From: Candidatus Nanosynbacter featherlites
GTDB taxonomy: Bacteria > Patescibacteriota > Saccharimonadia > Saccharimonadales > Saccharimonadaceae
Direction of reading: 5' to 3'
DNA length: 64,000 bases
NCBI RefSeq assembly: GCF_005697565.1
Contig: NZ_CP040004.1
Location: forward strand, 558,001 to 622,000
The notes under the pieces are model-generated. The model was not told the origin of the DNA and did not search any database. It saw only the letters and a program-made list of their open reading frames with translations. The translations under genes and the position numbers were made by a program. Shown one piece after another: positions 10,807 to 19,452 of the stretch (within the stretch, counting starts at the first letter, position 1; every line of letters begins with the position of its first letter).

Positions 10807-12702
10807 CTATTTCAGTACTGCTTTAACGCGCCGCACACCAGCAGAACTGGATTCTTCTTTGATTATCCTAAATCGTTTACCGTTTGGCGTACCATCATCG
10901 TCCTGGGCCAATTGACCAGTATGATCCACATGCGGACCGCCGCAAATCTCGAAACTAGCTCGCTGGTCACCTTCGCCCATCTGATAGACCTTGACGGTGT
11001 CACCGTAGCGGTCGCCAAACGCACCAACCGCACCCATTTTGAAAGCTTCATCAGTTGGATATTCGGTGTAGCTGACAGGTAGGTCCGCATCGATCCAGCC
11101 ATTAACCAATCTCTCAACTTCGTCCAACTGCTCACGCGTAACTTTGGCATCATTATTAAAGTCAAATCGCAGCCGCTCAGTAGTAATATTACTGCCACGC
11201 TGCATAACATGGTCACCCAGCACTCGCCTGAGCGCTGCATACATCAGATGGTTGGCGGTGTGCAAACGGCGATGCGCCATGGTCTGACCTTCCAATCCAC
11301 CCTTAAATGTACCTTTGGCAGCAGTCTGAGAACGACGTCGCTGTTCCGCCATCAATGTGTCAAATTCAGCCTTCCAATCCGCTGCAAGCTGGATGTGATT
11401 ACGCTTGGCAATCTCAACACTCAGTTCATACGGAAAGCCATAGGTGTCGTGCATGGTAAAGATTTCTTTACCAGTCAGACCATCACTCAAAAAGCTCAAC
11501 AGATGCTTCGTTCCCTTCATCAATGTGCGAGCAAAGGCTTTCTCTTCCTTCATCAGTGTAATGATAATTTTGTCACGCTGCTCGGCCACCTCTGGGAAAT
11601 CTTGAACGTACAGATCAGCGATGACTGGCACAATTTCCTCAAAGAATTCTTCCTCAATACCAAGGTCATGAGAAAAACGAATCGCTCGGCGCAGCAAACG
11701 ACGCATCACATAGCCCTGCTCCTTGTTACTTGGCACGCAGCCATCAACCGCCAAAAAGGTCGCCGCTCGCAAATGGTCGGCTATGACGCGCATACTTTCC
11801 AGGTTATCCTCATACGATTTGCCGCTCAATTGTTGCAACTTTTCAATGATCGGCCACATCAAGCTAATTTTAAAAACATCTGGACTATCAATCGCCGCAG
11901 CAGCGATTCGCTCCAAGCCGCCACCAAAGTCAACATTTTTGCGCGCCAGTGGTTCAAAGCTACCGTCTTCAAGCCGACGGTACTGCATGAACACCTGGTT
12001 ACCAATTTCCATGAAATGACCACTATCGCTGGCAGGGTGAGCCAGACCAAACTTAGGATCGTGGTTTTCTTCACCAAAGTCATAAAACACTTCACTGTCC
12101 GGCCCGCACGGATCACCAATTGGCGTACTCTCAATACCGCCACCACGGCTCCACCAGTTCTCGTTGTCGTCATAGAAAAATATCCGACCACCTTGCATAC
12201 CCAGTCGATCACCAGCCTCTGCCGTACCTAATTCTACAATCTTAGCGTCAATGCCCTTTTTAGCAAAGACTTCTTGCCAAATTTGCGCCGCCTCATCATC
12301 ACGCGGAATATTATGTTTCTCATCGCCAATGAAACAAGTGACGTAAATCTTGTGCGGATCTAAGCCAACAACCTCTGTCAAAAATTCAAAAAACCACTCA
12401 ATCTGCTGGCGTTTGAAATATTCGCCCATACTCCAGTTGCCCAACATCTCGAAAAAGGTAGTGTGGCGATTGTCACCAACATCCTCAATGTCTTGAGCGC
12501 GCAGGCAAGTTTGGCTGTCTGTCAATCGCGTTCCCTCTGGGTGATCTTGTCCCAACAAATACGGCAAAAGTGGCTGCATGCCAGAGCCAGTGAACAGCGT
12601 GGTCGGGTCGTTGTGTAAAACCAACGGGGCGCGTTGTAAAACTGCATGATGGCGATCTTTGTAAAATCGGAGATAGGCGTTGCGGATATCTTGTGCATTC
12701 AT
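10807..12702 (-). CDS. alaS: Alanyl-tRNA synthetase, short form lacking the C-terminal domain, 631 aa
   Basis: Charges tRNA-Ala. The class II catalytic core starts with the GSGMQPLLPYL stretch and the GNWSMGEYF region. The tRNA-recognition helices follow, then the editing domain with HTANH near residue 500 and CGGPHVDHTG near 600. The chain stops just after the editing domain, so the oligomerising/C-Ala part of the usual 870-residue enzyme is absent, as in other reduced genomes. A longer frame begins at 12750, but the ATG at 12702 gives the standard MNAQDIRNAYLRFY start and has TGC-TATAAT 7 nt upstream. Confidence 0.96.
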   Translation of the reverse strand: MNAQDIRNAYLRFYKDRHHAVLQRAPLVLHNDPTTLFTGSGMQPLLPYLLGQDHPEGTRLTDSQTCLRAQDIEDVGDNRHTTFFEMLGNWSMGEYFKRQQIEWFFEFLTEVVGLDPHKIYVTCFIGDEKHNIPRDDEAAQIWQEVFAKKGIDAKIVELGTAEAGDRLGMQGGRIFFYDDNENWWSRGGGIESTPIGDPCGPDSEVFYDFGEENHDPKFGLAHPASDSGHFMEIGNQVFMQYRRLEDGSFEPLARKNVDFGGGLERIAAAAIDSPDVFKISLMWPIIEKLQQLSGKSYEDNLESMRVIADHLRAATFLAVDGCVPSNKEQGYVMRRLLRRAIRFSHDLGIEEEFFEEIVPVIADLYVQDFPEVAEQRDKIIITLMKEEKAFARTLMKGTKHLLSFLSDGLTGKEIFTMHDTYGFPYELSVEIAKRNHIQLAADWKAEFDTLMAEQRRRSQTAAKGTFKGGLEGQTMAHRRLHTANHLMYAALRRVLGDHVMQRGSNITTERLRFDFNNDAKVTREQLDEVERLVNGWIDADLPVSYTEYPTDEAFKMGAVGAFGDRYGDTVKVYQMGEGDQRASFEICGGPHVDHTGQLAQDDDGTPNGKRFRIIKEESSSAGVRRVKAVLK

Positions 12703-12709
12703 GCTGGTT

Positions 12710-12718
12710 ATTATAGCA
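12710..12718 (-). promoter_or_regulatory. Extended -10 promoter of alaS
   Basis: TGC-TATAAT, 7 nt before the alaS ATG; no ribosome site in between. Confidence 0.75.
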
Positions 12719-12751
12719 CATACCCCTGATGGAGATATAGCCACCTCCACA

Positions 12752-12780
12752 AAAAAGCACCGACATCACATCGGTGCTTT
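12752..12780 (-). terminator. Terminator of rpsP
   Basis: AAAGCACCGA, 7-nt loop, TCGGTGCTTT, then T-run on the minus strand, about 20 nt after the rpsP stop and upstream of the alaS promoter. Confidence 0.9.
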
Positions 12781-12800
12781 ATGATTCAGACTATTTGTCT

Positions 12801-13163
12801 CTACGCTGCTGTTTCTTCAGCCGCGTCTTCAGCTGGAGCTTCTTCCTTTGGCTGGTTTTTACGCAACTTTTCTGGGTTACGAATGGCTTTGTGCTTGTCG
12901 GCAGCTGGTTCTTTGACCCACTTTGGTAATGTGACGCCAGCTTCTTTCAACAACTTAACAACACGTGGTGTTGGCTGAGCACCATTGTCCAAATATTTTT
13001 GTGCCAATTCAACCTGAATATTTGCTACTTTTGTGTGTGGATTGTAGCTACCAACATAGGCGACAACACGGCCGCTTGATGGGTGGCGCTGTGCTTCCTG
13101 TACAGCCAGACGGTAGACTGGGTAGCCCTTGCGACCCAAACGTTGCAAACGAATTGCTAACAT
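12801..13163 (-). CDS. rpsP: 30S ribosomal protein S16, 120 aa
   Basis: A small-subunit assembly protein. MLAIRLQRLGRKGYPVYRLAVQE is the standard S16 N terminus (written in part), followed by RVVAYVGSYNPHTK and the PTPRVVKLLKEAG segment. The tail beyond about residue 85 is long and rich in K, P, E and A, longer than the usual 80-90-residue S16. It has its own promoter and terminator, so it is a monocistronic, leadered gene with an AAGGAA site upstream. The usual rpsP-rimM-trmD-rplS operon is not present. Confidence 0.96.
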   Translation of the reverse strand: MLAIRLQRLGRKGYPVYRLAVQEAQRHPSSGRVVAYVGSYNPHTKVANIQVELAQKYLDNGAQPTPRVVKLLKEAGVTLPKWVKEPAADKHKAIRNPEKLRKNQPKEEAPAEDAAEETAA

Positions 13164-13216
13164 ATAATTATCTTATTCCTTCTCTTACACTCTTAGGTTA
13201 ATTCTTATTCTGTACC

Positions 13217-13245
13217 AGTGTACACTATTTTACCGCATGCGTCAA
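13217..13245 (-). promoter_or_regulatory. Promoter of rpsP
   Basis: TTGACG, 17 nt, TACACT on the minus strand; the -35 overlaps the mnmA stop codon. Leader about 47 nt. Confidence 0.75.
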
Positions 13246-14471
13246 TCTGTTTGGATAATCCCACCGCCCAAGCATTCCTCGCCGTCATATATCACGGCTG
13301 ACTGGCCTGGGGCGACAGCACGCTGCGGTTCAGACAACTTCACTGCCACCTTTTCGCCAGTATCGTCATTCACGCGCGCAACTTCCGCATCAATCAATGG
13401 CGCTCGGTGTCGTACCCGGATTTGATAGGTGCCGTCTTTTGGCGGCTGACCAATCCAGTGGGCGTCGGTTAACGTCAATTCTTTGCGCCACAAGTTCGCA
13501 TTATCAATTGAGCGCGACACGTAAACTTCGTTCTTTGCCATGTCTTTGCCGACGACATAATACGGCAAGCCGCCACCGATATCCAACCCATGTCGCTGCC
13601 CTAAAGTGTAAAATATCGCCCCGTCATGCCAACCAACGACCACGCCCGTTTGTTGATCGATGATATCGCCCGGGCTCGTTGCAACATATTCTGACAAAAA
13701 CTCGCGAATTCCCACTTGTCCAACAAAGCAGATACCCATCGATTCCTTTTTGCTGGCGGTCCACAAACCCCGCTCTTTGGCCATCTGGCGCACCTCAGCC
13801 TTGGTGAAATCACCCAGCGGAAACATAGTTTTTGCCAGTGCCTCGGACGTCACGCGGTACAGAAAATAGGTCTGGTCTTTGTTATCATCATGAGCGCGGA
13901 GTAAGCGTACAGCACTGGGTAATGATGGCGCTTTGACGAACCCAGGCGTGAATATTGATTCGTCCTGAATCACCGAGGACTGTCTGAACGTAGTGAGTTC
14001 CGCAGGCGACAGCGACGGATCAGCGTGAACACCATGGCGTGAGACAACCGCGTCAGAATTACCCAATACTGCACCGTCTGTTAAATGTTCAGCTCGCGCA
14101 TAATGCCCCGTCGCAATATACTCCGCACCCGCCGCCAACGCCGCCTCTAAAAATAGCTTAAATTTCACCTCTTGATTGCACATCACATCAGGATTTGGCG
14201 TCCGACCCGCCTGGTATTCACGGATCATATAGTCAACAACATTTTGCTTATACTCTTTCTGAAAATCAAACACCTGAAAATCAATCCCTAGTCCCACCGC
14301 CACGCGCTTGGCATCAGCCACATCTTCTGCCCACGGACAGTGTATACCAGGTAGGTCTTCCGACCAGTTTTTCATATACACGCCAGTCACGTCGTGACCT
14401 TGCTCGACCAATAGTGCTGCCGCCACCGATGAATCAACGCCGCCCGACATACCGACGAACACCCGAGCCAT
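13242..14471 (-). CDS. mnmA: tRNA 2-thiouridylase MnmA, 409 aa with an internal insertion
   Basis: Makes s2U34 in tRNA using sulfur relayed from a cysteine desulfurase. The PP-loop SGGVDSS is at residues 9-15. The catalytic Cys pair is C98 in DVMCNQ and C248 in MGICFVG. NKDQTYFLYRV near 197-206 is a family signature. Between ATGHYAR and RLLRAHDDNKDQ there are about 55 extra residues (131-188) absent from the 368-residue Escherichia coli enzyme. The start at 14471 overlaps the ydcF stop (TGATG). It sits two genes after a cysteine desulfurase, a natural sulfur donor. Confidence 0.95.
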   Translation of the reverse strand: MARVFVGMSGGVDSSVAAALLVEQGHDVTGVYMKNWSEDLPGIHCPWAEDVADAKRVAVGLGIDFQVFDFQKEYKQNVVDYMIREYQAGRTPNPDVMCNQEVKFKLFLEAALAAGAEYIATGHYARAEHLTDGAVLGNSDAVVSRHGVHADPSLSPAELTTFRQSSVIQDESIFTPGFVKAPSLPSAVRLLRAHDDNKDQTYFLYRVTSEALAKTMFPLGDFTKAEVRQMAKERGLWTASKKESMGICFVGQVGIREFLSEYVATSPGDIIDQQTGVVVGWHDGAIFYTLGQRHGLDIGGGLPYYVVGKDMAKNEVYVSRSIDNANLWRKELTLTDAHWIGQPPKDGTYQIRVRHRAPLIDAEVARVNDDTGEKVAVKLSEPQRAVAPGQSAVIYDGEECLGGGIIQTD

Positions 14472-15067
14472 CAGCGTGTTCCCCCAATGGTAAATAACCC
14501 AATTTTGATCAACTCGCCAACTGCTAGCCACCAGCCCCACGGTGTGAGCCACCATAAATCGCCCCAATGTTTATCACGGCTGACAGGGTGTGATAGCACC
14601 TCTACACCAGGCACTTGCGCCGCAAACTCAGACCGGGCTCGTTGCATATGATAGCCGCTGGTGACTAAGATGATGCGCTTCATTTTGCGAGCAGTGATAA
14701 CTGATTTTACTTCAACTGCATTTTGTTTTGTCGTCTCAGAATGATCTTCAATGATAATATGCTTATCTGGCACACCCTGCAACAACGCACGACGCTTCAT
14801 GGCCTCAGCATTGGACAACCCCGTCTTATCAGCTGCCGCACCTGACATAATGAGCAGCGACGACCATCTTTGCTTATATAAACGAATTGCTTCGTCAGTC
14901 CGTGCATCAGTGTCTCCGCCAGAAACCGCCACAATGGCATCAGCCGGCGCGCACTCACCAGAGCCAGGAGCAGAACATTTCGCCAAATCGTCTGGCGCCA
15001 AATACATCGTCAAACCAATGATAATCACTACCAAAACAACAGCCAGTCCAATCAATCGATGGATCAT
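14471..15067 (-). CDS. YdcF/SanA-like DUF218 membrane protein, 198 aa
   Basis: The N-terminal helix (residues 4-22) anchors an extracytoplasmic DUF218 domain. ADAIVAVSGGD, ARTDEAIRLYKQRW, LLIMSGAA, DHSETTKQNAVE and LVTSGYHMQRARSEF are the family landmarks. Members are tied to envelope integrity or vancomycin-type sensitivity in some bacteria, but their reaction is unsettled. A further hydrophobic stretch near the C terminus reads WWLTPWGWWLAVGELIKIGLF. It overlaps the desulfurase by 4 nt (ATGA) and mnmA by 1 nt, so it belongs to that operon. Confidence 0.88.
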   Translation of the reverse strand: MIHRLIGLAVVLVVIIIGLTMYLAPDDLAKCSAPGSGECAPADAIVAVSGGDTDARTDEAIRLYKQRWSSLLIMSGAAADKTGLSNAEAMKRRALLQGVPDKHIIIEDHSETTKQNAVEVKSVITARKMKRIILVTSGYHMQRARSEFAAQVPGVEVLSHPVSRDKHWGDLWWLTPWGWWLAVGELIKIGLFTIGGTR

Positions 15068-16221
15068 TTGATTCTCTCCTGCTCTTTTCGGACCGACTGA
15101 ATGATGAACTCAGCTGCTCGAACAACCATTGCTTCATCATTTAACCTTCCAAGGGTGATGCGTAAACTGCCATCAATATCTGAGGCGCTCAAACCAATAG
15201 CCGACAGTACATGCGAACGTGTGCCGGAGTTAGCGGCACACGCGCTACCTGTCGCCACCATCACGCCATTCATTTCCAGCAAAAAGACCAATCGTTCAGC
15301 GTCCAAACCTGGAAAAGAAATATTCAAAAAATTCGCCAACGACTTTTTACGATCAGACGAAATGATCATTTCAGGTAGCTCAGCTTTCATCTTCCGAATC
15401 ATAGCATCGCGCAATCCCTGCAGTCGCTTCACTTCAGCTTTGCGCCGTTTGGCAGCCAGCTCCAAAGCCTCAGCAAAACCAATTACACCAGCGACATTTT
15501 CCGTGCCACTGCGAAGACCCAGCTCCTGTCCACCCCCGACAATAGTTGGTGCAATATGTACACCCGGACGTACCCACAGCAGACCGACTTGTTTTGGTCC
15601 GTAGACTTTTGCCGCGCTGAGCGTCAATAAATCAACGCCTAATCGTTTCACTTTTATATCCAACAGCGCTGCTGCCTGAGATGCATCGGTATGGAATAAT
15701 AGCGGTGTGCTCTCCCCAGCAGACCGACGCCGTTCCCGCTCTACTTGAATGACGCGAGCAATCTCTTCAATTGGTTGCACATAGCCCAGCTCATGATTTG
15801 CCAGGGCGATTGACACGAAACCAACATCTGGAGCGAGAGCCTGTTTCACTGCTTCTGGAGAAATTCTTCCCTTATGATCCGGCTGGATCAACACTGCTTC
15901 TCGGTAACGTCCAGCAGCCGACAGAACTGACGCGTGCTCAATGGTCGCAACCGCACAGACTGTTCGCTCTGCCGCCTGAAACGCCAAATTAACTGACTCC
16001 GTGGCGCCAGCTGTCATCACCAATTCATCAGCAACAACACCCAAAACCTGCGCAATGCGCGCCTTGGCTGCTTGATAGTCACGCTTCACGGCAACACCAG
16101 CAGCATACGGACTGGATGGATTGAAAAATTTCTCAGAAAAATAGGGCTGCATCGCCTCAACCACCAACGGGTCCATCGGCGTTGCCGCCGCATGATCAAG
16201 ATATATCAACTTATCATTCAC
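15064..16221 (-). CDS. Cysteine desulfurase (NifS/IscS class), 385 aa
   Basis: A PLP enzyme that takes sulfur from cysteine for Fe-S clusters and tRNA thiolation. YLDHAAATPMDP is the N-terminal signature. The PLP Lys lies in TLSAAKVYGPKQVG (about residue 202), and the mobile catalytic Cys is in GSACAANSGTRSHVL. The length is typical. The start is GTG at 16221, with TGG-TATAAT 8 nt upstream (leaderless); the -10 overlaps the stop codon of the preceding gene. The operon order desulfurase - DUF218 - mnmA argues for a main role in s2U34 synthesis. Confidence 0.95.
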   Translation of the reverse strand: MNDKLIYLDHAAATPMDPLVVEAMQPYFSEKFFNPSSPYAAGVAVKRDYQAAKARIAQVLGVVADELVMTAGATESVNLAFQAAERTVCAVATIEHASVLSAAGRYREAVLIQPDHKGRISPEAVKQALAPDVGFVSIALANHELGYVQPIEEIARVIQVERERRRSAGESTPLLFHTDASQAAALLDIKVKRLGVDLLTLSAAKVYGPKQVGLLWVRPGVHIAPTIVGGGQELGLRSGTENVAGVIGFAEALELAAKRRKAEVKRLQGLRDAMIRKMKAELPEMIISSDRKKSLANFLNISFPGLDAERLVFLLEMNGVMVATGSACAANSGTRSHVLSAIGLSASDIDGSLRITLGRLNDEAMVVRAAEFIIQSVRKEQERIK

Positions 16222-16229
16222 TGCTATCT

Positions 16230-16238
16230 ATTATACCA
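16230..16238 (-). promoter_or_regulatory. Extended -10 promoter of the desulfurase - mnmA operon
   Basis: TGG-TATAAT, 8 nt before the GTG start; shares bases with the TAA of the upstream gene. Confidence 0.7.
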
Positions 16239-16674
16239 CTTGTAGGGGCTTGCCTGTGTCTGGATCTTGTTTATACAATTTGCGCGAAACACGCTCATAA
16301 TATTCTTTCACTGCCAAGACAAAGTTGTGTAGTTCCTCGCCTTCCAGGTAGCTGTACTGATAGTTTGGCTGAACCTTCAACACGCCCTTTTCCTGAATCT
16401 CATATTTGGTTGTCAATTCTTTCACTTTACCGTCAGCACCAACCACTTCTTCGTACCAAATCCACGTCTTCTTATCCAAATTGAAAAACTCTCGGCGCTG
16501 CACATGTTCAGGCTTATCACCAAAAATCGTCGCACCAATTTGGCTCTCCATCTGAATCAGTTGTCGCTCGGTCAGCGGCTTAGCTGGTCGGTCTTTGCGC
16601 CGAATTCGCATCAACGGCTTCACCGACTCGTCTGCAAAAACCAGGCTTGCAGCTTTTTTAAGAATCTTACTCAT
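16231..16674 (-). CDS. Hypothetical protein, 147 aa
   Basis: No named family recognised. The protein is soluble and basic at the N terminus. Its middle is beta-rich and aromatic (KKTWIWYEEVVGADGKVKEL, then KYEIQEKGVLKVQPNYQYSYLEGEE) and it ends in a helix with EYYERVSRKLYKQDP. The composition is that of a real conserved protein, and the ATG at 16674 has an AAGGAGG site. It lies in the metG - tatD operon, 13 nt after the next unknown gene. Confidence 0.75.
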   Translation of the reverse strand: MSKILKKAASLVFADESVKPLMRIRRKDRPAKPLTERQLIQMESQIGATIFGDKPEHVQRREFFNLDKKTWIWYEEVVGADGKVKELTTKYEIQEKGVLKVQPNYQYSYLEGEELHNFVLAVKEYYERVSRKLYKQDPDTGKPLQVV

Positions 16675-16687
16675 ACACCAAACCTCC

Positions 16688-17053
16688 TTATGCTGCTAAA
16701 TCAAAATCAGGGTTAATTACAGAGTCAGTCTGTCGCATCTTGGCCAGATACTCACCAATTTCCTTAGAATATCGCACTGCTTCAACGGGATCTTTGGGGT
16801 GTTTAGGAAATTCAATCAATAATGTCTGTGGAGCTTCCATTGACTTGGCTAAGCTTGATGCTTCACTCTCGCCTGTACTGCCACGCATAGCAGCACTTGA
16901 TAGTGAACGAGTATCAGCAGTTTGATGCGCAGCAAGCTCGTCAGCACGACCGACAGGAGTAGTCTCAAAATTCAGCGTGTTTGCCTTTTCCAAGGCAGCT
17001 TCCAACGCCGCATTAACTTCTTTGTCGTACGTACCCGTGTTGTTCTCTCGCAT
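16688..17053 (-). CDS. Hypothetical protein, 121 aa
   Basis: Not recognised. The first 75 residues are low-complexity (A, E, S, T) and probably disordered. The C-terminal part contains PQTLLIEFPKHPKDPVEAVRYS and a helix. The start ATG at 17053 has GGAG 4 nt upstream, and the gene lies 12 nt downstream of tatD. It probably belongs with the 147-residue unknown gene that follows. Confidence 0.7.
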   Translation of the reverse strand: MRENNTGTYDKEVNAALEAALEKANTLNFETTPVGRADELAAHQTADTRSLSSAAMRGSTGESEASSLAKSMEAPQTLLIEFPKHPKDPVEAVRYSKEIGEYLAKMRQTDSVINPDFDLAA

Positions 17054-17065
17054 ATTTCTCCACTT

Positions 17066-17881
17066 TTACAAGCCAAAAAGTTTTACCGTGTTATCGGTCG
17101 CTGCTTTTTCGAGGTCGTGAAGCGCTAGCTTGCGCTCCGCCGCCCAATACTTTGCCACCAACTCCACATATTCTGGCTTATTCATCTTACCACGAAATGG
17201 CTTTGGTGTCAAGAACGGTGCATCGGTTTCTAGTAATAATCGCTCCAGCGGGACAGAAGCGAATAATTCTCGCTGCGTTTGGTCTTTGGTGAACGTGCTA
17301 ATGCCGTTCAAGCCAACATACAGCCCGCGGGCAAATCCCTTCTCCAAATTGCGGCGCGTATCAGTAAAACTGTGTAGTACACCGCGCACGCCATGGAAAT
17401 TATCAAAAATCGGCCAAAAGTCATCCCACACCGACGGCTGGTCAGGTGCGCCATCGCGAATATGAAAGCTCACTGGCAAATCATAATCCACCGCCAACTG
17501 CAGCTGCGCCTCCAGCGCCTGAATTTGCACCTCGCGCGGGCTGTGATTGTAATAATAATCAAGGCCAATCTCACCAATCGCTACAATTGGTGAATTCTCC
17601 GCTCTATTCTTCAACAATTGTTCTATCTCACCCCAGCCATCTTTGCTGTCGTGCGGATGAACGCCAACTGCCGCCCAGGCAAAGTCGCGATTTGCGGCAA
17701 ACTCCACGGCTTGCTGACTACTGCGCTGGTCAGTGCCAACACAAATCATGCCAATGCCCGCTGCAATTGACTGTTGGTATAGCTCCTCACGATTATCCGC
17801 GAAAAACTCAGTGTCGTGCACATGACAATGCGAATCGATCAAACGCAAGTCCGTCGCTTGAGTCGCTTCTGCTTGGTTCAT
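17066..17881 (-). CDS. tatD: TatD-family metal-dependent nuclease, 271 aa
   Basis: A TIM-barrel hydrolase; members are 3'-5' exonucleases or DNases. SHCHVHDTEF near residue 18 gives the first metal-binding His pair. GEIGLDYYY near 105 carries the metal-bridging Glu, SFHIRDG and VLHSFTDT give the further His residues, and LLETDAPFLTPKPFRG carries the final Asp. The frame can start one codon earlier at GTG (17884), but the ATG at 17881 overlaps the metG stop as TGATG and is preferred. The metG - tatD order is widely conserved in bacteria. Confidence 0.94.
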   Translation of the reverse strand: MNQAEATQATDLRLIDSHCHVHDTEFFADNREELYQQSIAAGIGMICVGTDQRSSQQAVEFAANRDFAWAAVGVHPHDSKDGWGEIEQLLKNRAENSPIVAIGEIGLDYYYNHSPREVQIQALEAQLQLAVDYDLPVSFHIRDGAPDQPSVWDDFWPIFDNFHGVRGVLHSFTDTRRNLEKGFARGLYVGLNGISTFTKDQTQRELFASVPLERLLLETDAPFLTPKPFRGKMNKPEYVELVAKYWAAERKLALHDLEKAATDNTVKLFGL

Positions 17882-19395
17882 CACTTGCTACCTTGTGCGT
17901 CTGTTTTTGGCGCGCGTGGGTCAGGCGTGTGGAGGTATTTGCGCGGGAATAGTGGTGTCGGCTCTGGTGGCACAACGCCACTAGCAAACATGTCGTGAAT
18001 CTTCTCAGCAGTTTGTGGCATGAATGGGCGCAGCATGTCAGACACTTGTAGCAATGTACCGCAAGCATACGCTAAAATCTCGCCTAGGTGTGCTTCAGCT
18101 TCTGGGTCTTTGGCCCGTTTTTTGGCAACTTGCCACGGCTGGACGCGCTCGATGTACTGGTTCAATGAACGGATGATTTGCCAAATTTCATCCATAGCTT
18201 GGTTAAAAGCAAAGCTTTCCATGAAGTGGCGGTATGGGCCCATGTCGTGTTCAGCTTGTGGCGCATCGCCAATGACACCTGCCTGATATGACTGCACCAT
18301 CTTAGCCACGCGCTGCACCAAATTACCGAGATCATTGCCCAACTCACCGTTGTACGCGGCTTCAAATTTCTCCCAGGTGAAATCACCGTCATCTTGCGTT
18401 GGCACGTGACGCAGGAAATAATAGCGAAAGGCCTCGACACCGTAGTGCGGGATGATGTCAGCTGGACCGACACCATTACCGAGACTCTTACTCATCTTGG
18501 CGCCACCAACATTGATAAAGCCGTGCACTAACAGTACTTTTGGTAGTGGTAAATCTAGCGCCATCAACATTGCCGGCCAAATTCCAGCGTGGAAACGAAG
18601 GATATCCTTGCCAATCACCTGCACATTTGCTGGCCAAAATGCCTGCCATTCTTCTGGACGATCAGGATAGCCGATAACCGTGATGTAATTACTCAGCGCA
18701 TCCAACCAGACATACATCACCTGTGTATCATCGCCTGGCACCGGCACGCCCCAGCTGAGGTTCTTGCGCGGACGCGAAATTGACACGTCTTTCAAGCCAT
18801 CTTTCATCAATTCCAAAAACTCTTTTTTGCGGAATTCTGGCACAATTTTCATCTTGTTTGATTCAATAGCCTGACGAATGTTCTCCGAAAATGCGCTGGT
18901 TTTGAAATAATAATTTTCTTCACTCAGTCGTTGGTATGGCGACTGGTGGTCGGGACAAATGCCATTATTTTCAGCTGCTTCTTTGTCGGTGACGAACGCC
19001 TCACAGCCTTGGCAGTACCAGCCCTCGTACGTGCTTTTGTAGATGTAGCCAGCCGCAGCCAGCTTCTGCCAAATGTACTGCACCGCACTAACATGATGCG
19101 GGTCAGTCGTGCGGATAAAATCCGTCGCTGAAATATTCAATTCGGCGATCATATTTTGGAAATTACCATGCATTTGATCGACATAGGCTTGCGGTGTCTG
19201 ATTTTGGCTGGCAGCCTTGGCGGCAATTTTATTGCCATGCTCATCCACGCCCGTCTGGAAACGCACCTCGCGGCCGTTTTGCCGTTGATAGCGCGTCCAC
19301 ACGTCCGCCAACATGTAGTCCATGGCGTGCCCAATGTGTGGCAAACCGTTGACATAAGGAATAGCAGTAGTGATATAGGCGTGTTGTTTAGTCAT
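17881..19395 (-). CDS. metG: Methionyl-tRNA synthetase, 504 aa
   Basis: A class Ia synthetase that charges initiator and elongator tRNA-Met. The HIGH-type motif is HIGHA in YVNGLPHIGHAMD near residue 20, and KMSKS is near 300. The insertion has CQGCEAF and ICPDH, so the zinc knuckle has a C-C-C-H pattern. The C-terminal dimerisation (EMAP-like) domain is absent. A longer frame begins at 19431, but the ATG at 19395 has TGA-TACAAT 7 nt upstream and gives the normal MTKQHAYITTAIPYVNG start. Confidence 0.96.
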   Translation of the reverse strand: MTKQHAYITTAIPYVNGLPHIGHAMDYMLADVWTRYQRQNGREVRFQTGVDEHGNKIAAKAASQNQTPQAYVDQMHGNFQNMIAELNISATDFIRTTDPHHVSAVQYIWQKLAAAGYIYKSTYEGWYCQGCEAFVTDKEAAENNGICPDHQSPYQRLSEENYYFKTSAFSENIRQAIESNKMKIVPEFRKKEFLELMKDGLKDVSISRPRKNLSWGVPVPGDDTQVMYVWLDALSNYITVIGYPDRPEEWQAFWPANVQVIGKDILRFHAGIWPAMLMALDLPLPKVLLVHGFINVGGAKMSKSLGNGVGPADIIPHYGVEAFRYYFLRHVPTQDDGDFTWEKFEAAYNGELGNDLGNLVQRVAKMVQSYQAGVIGDAPQAEHDMGPYRHFMESFAFNQAMDEIWQIIRSLNQYIERVQPWQVAKKRAKDPEAEAHLGEILAYACGTLLQVSDMLRPFMPQTAEKIHDMFASGVVPPEPTPLFPRKYLHTPDPRAPKTDAQGSK

Positions 19396-19402
19396 GCTAC
19401 CC

Positions 19403-19411
19403 ATTGTATCA
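19403..19411 (-). promoter_or_regulatory. Extended -10 promoter of the metG operon
   Basis: TGA-TACAAT, 7 nt before the metG ATG. Confidence 0.7.
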
Positions 19412-19452
19412 TTATCTGGAACAATTTTCACCGATATACATTCGCCGAGGGC

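Noticed and set aside
11209..12231. A 340-codon open frame antisense to alaS
   Set aside because: It lies entirely opposite a strongly conserved synthetase, has no ribosome site and no recognisable protein; it is a codon-bias shadow.
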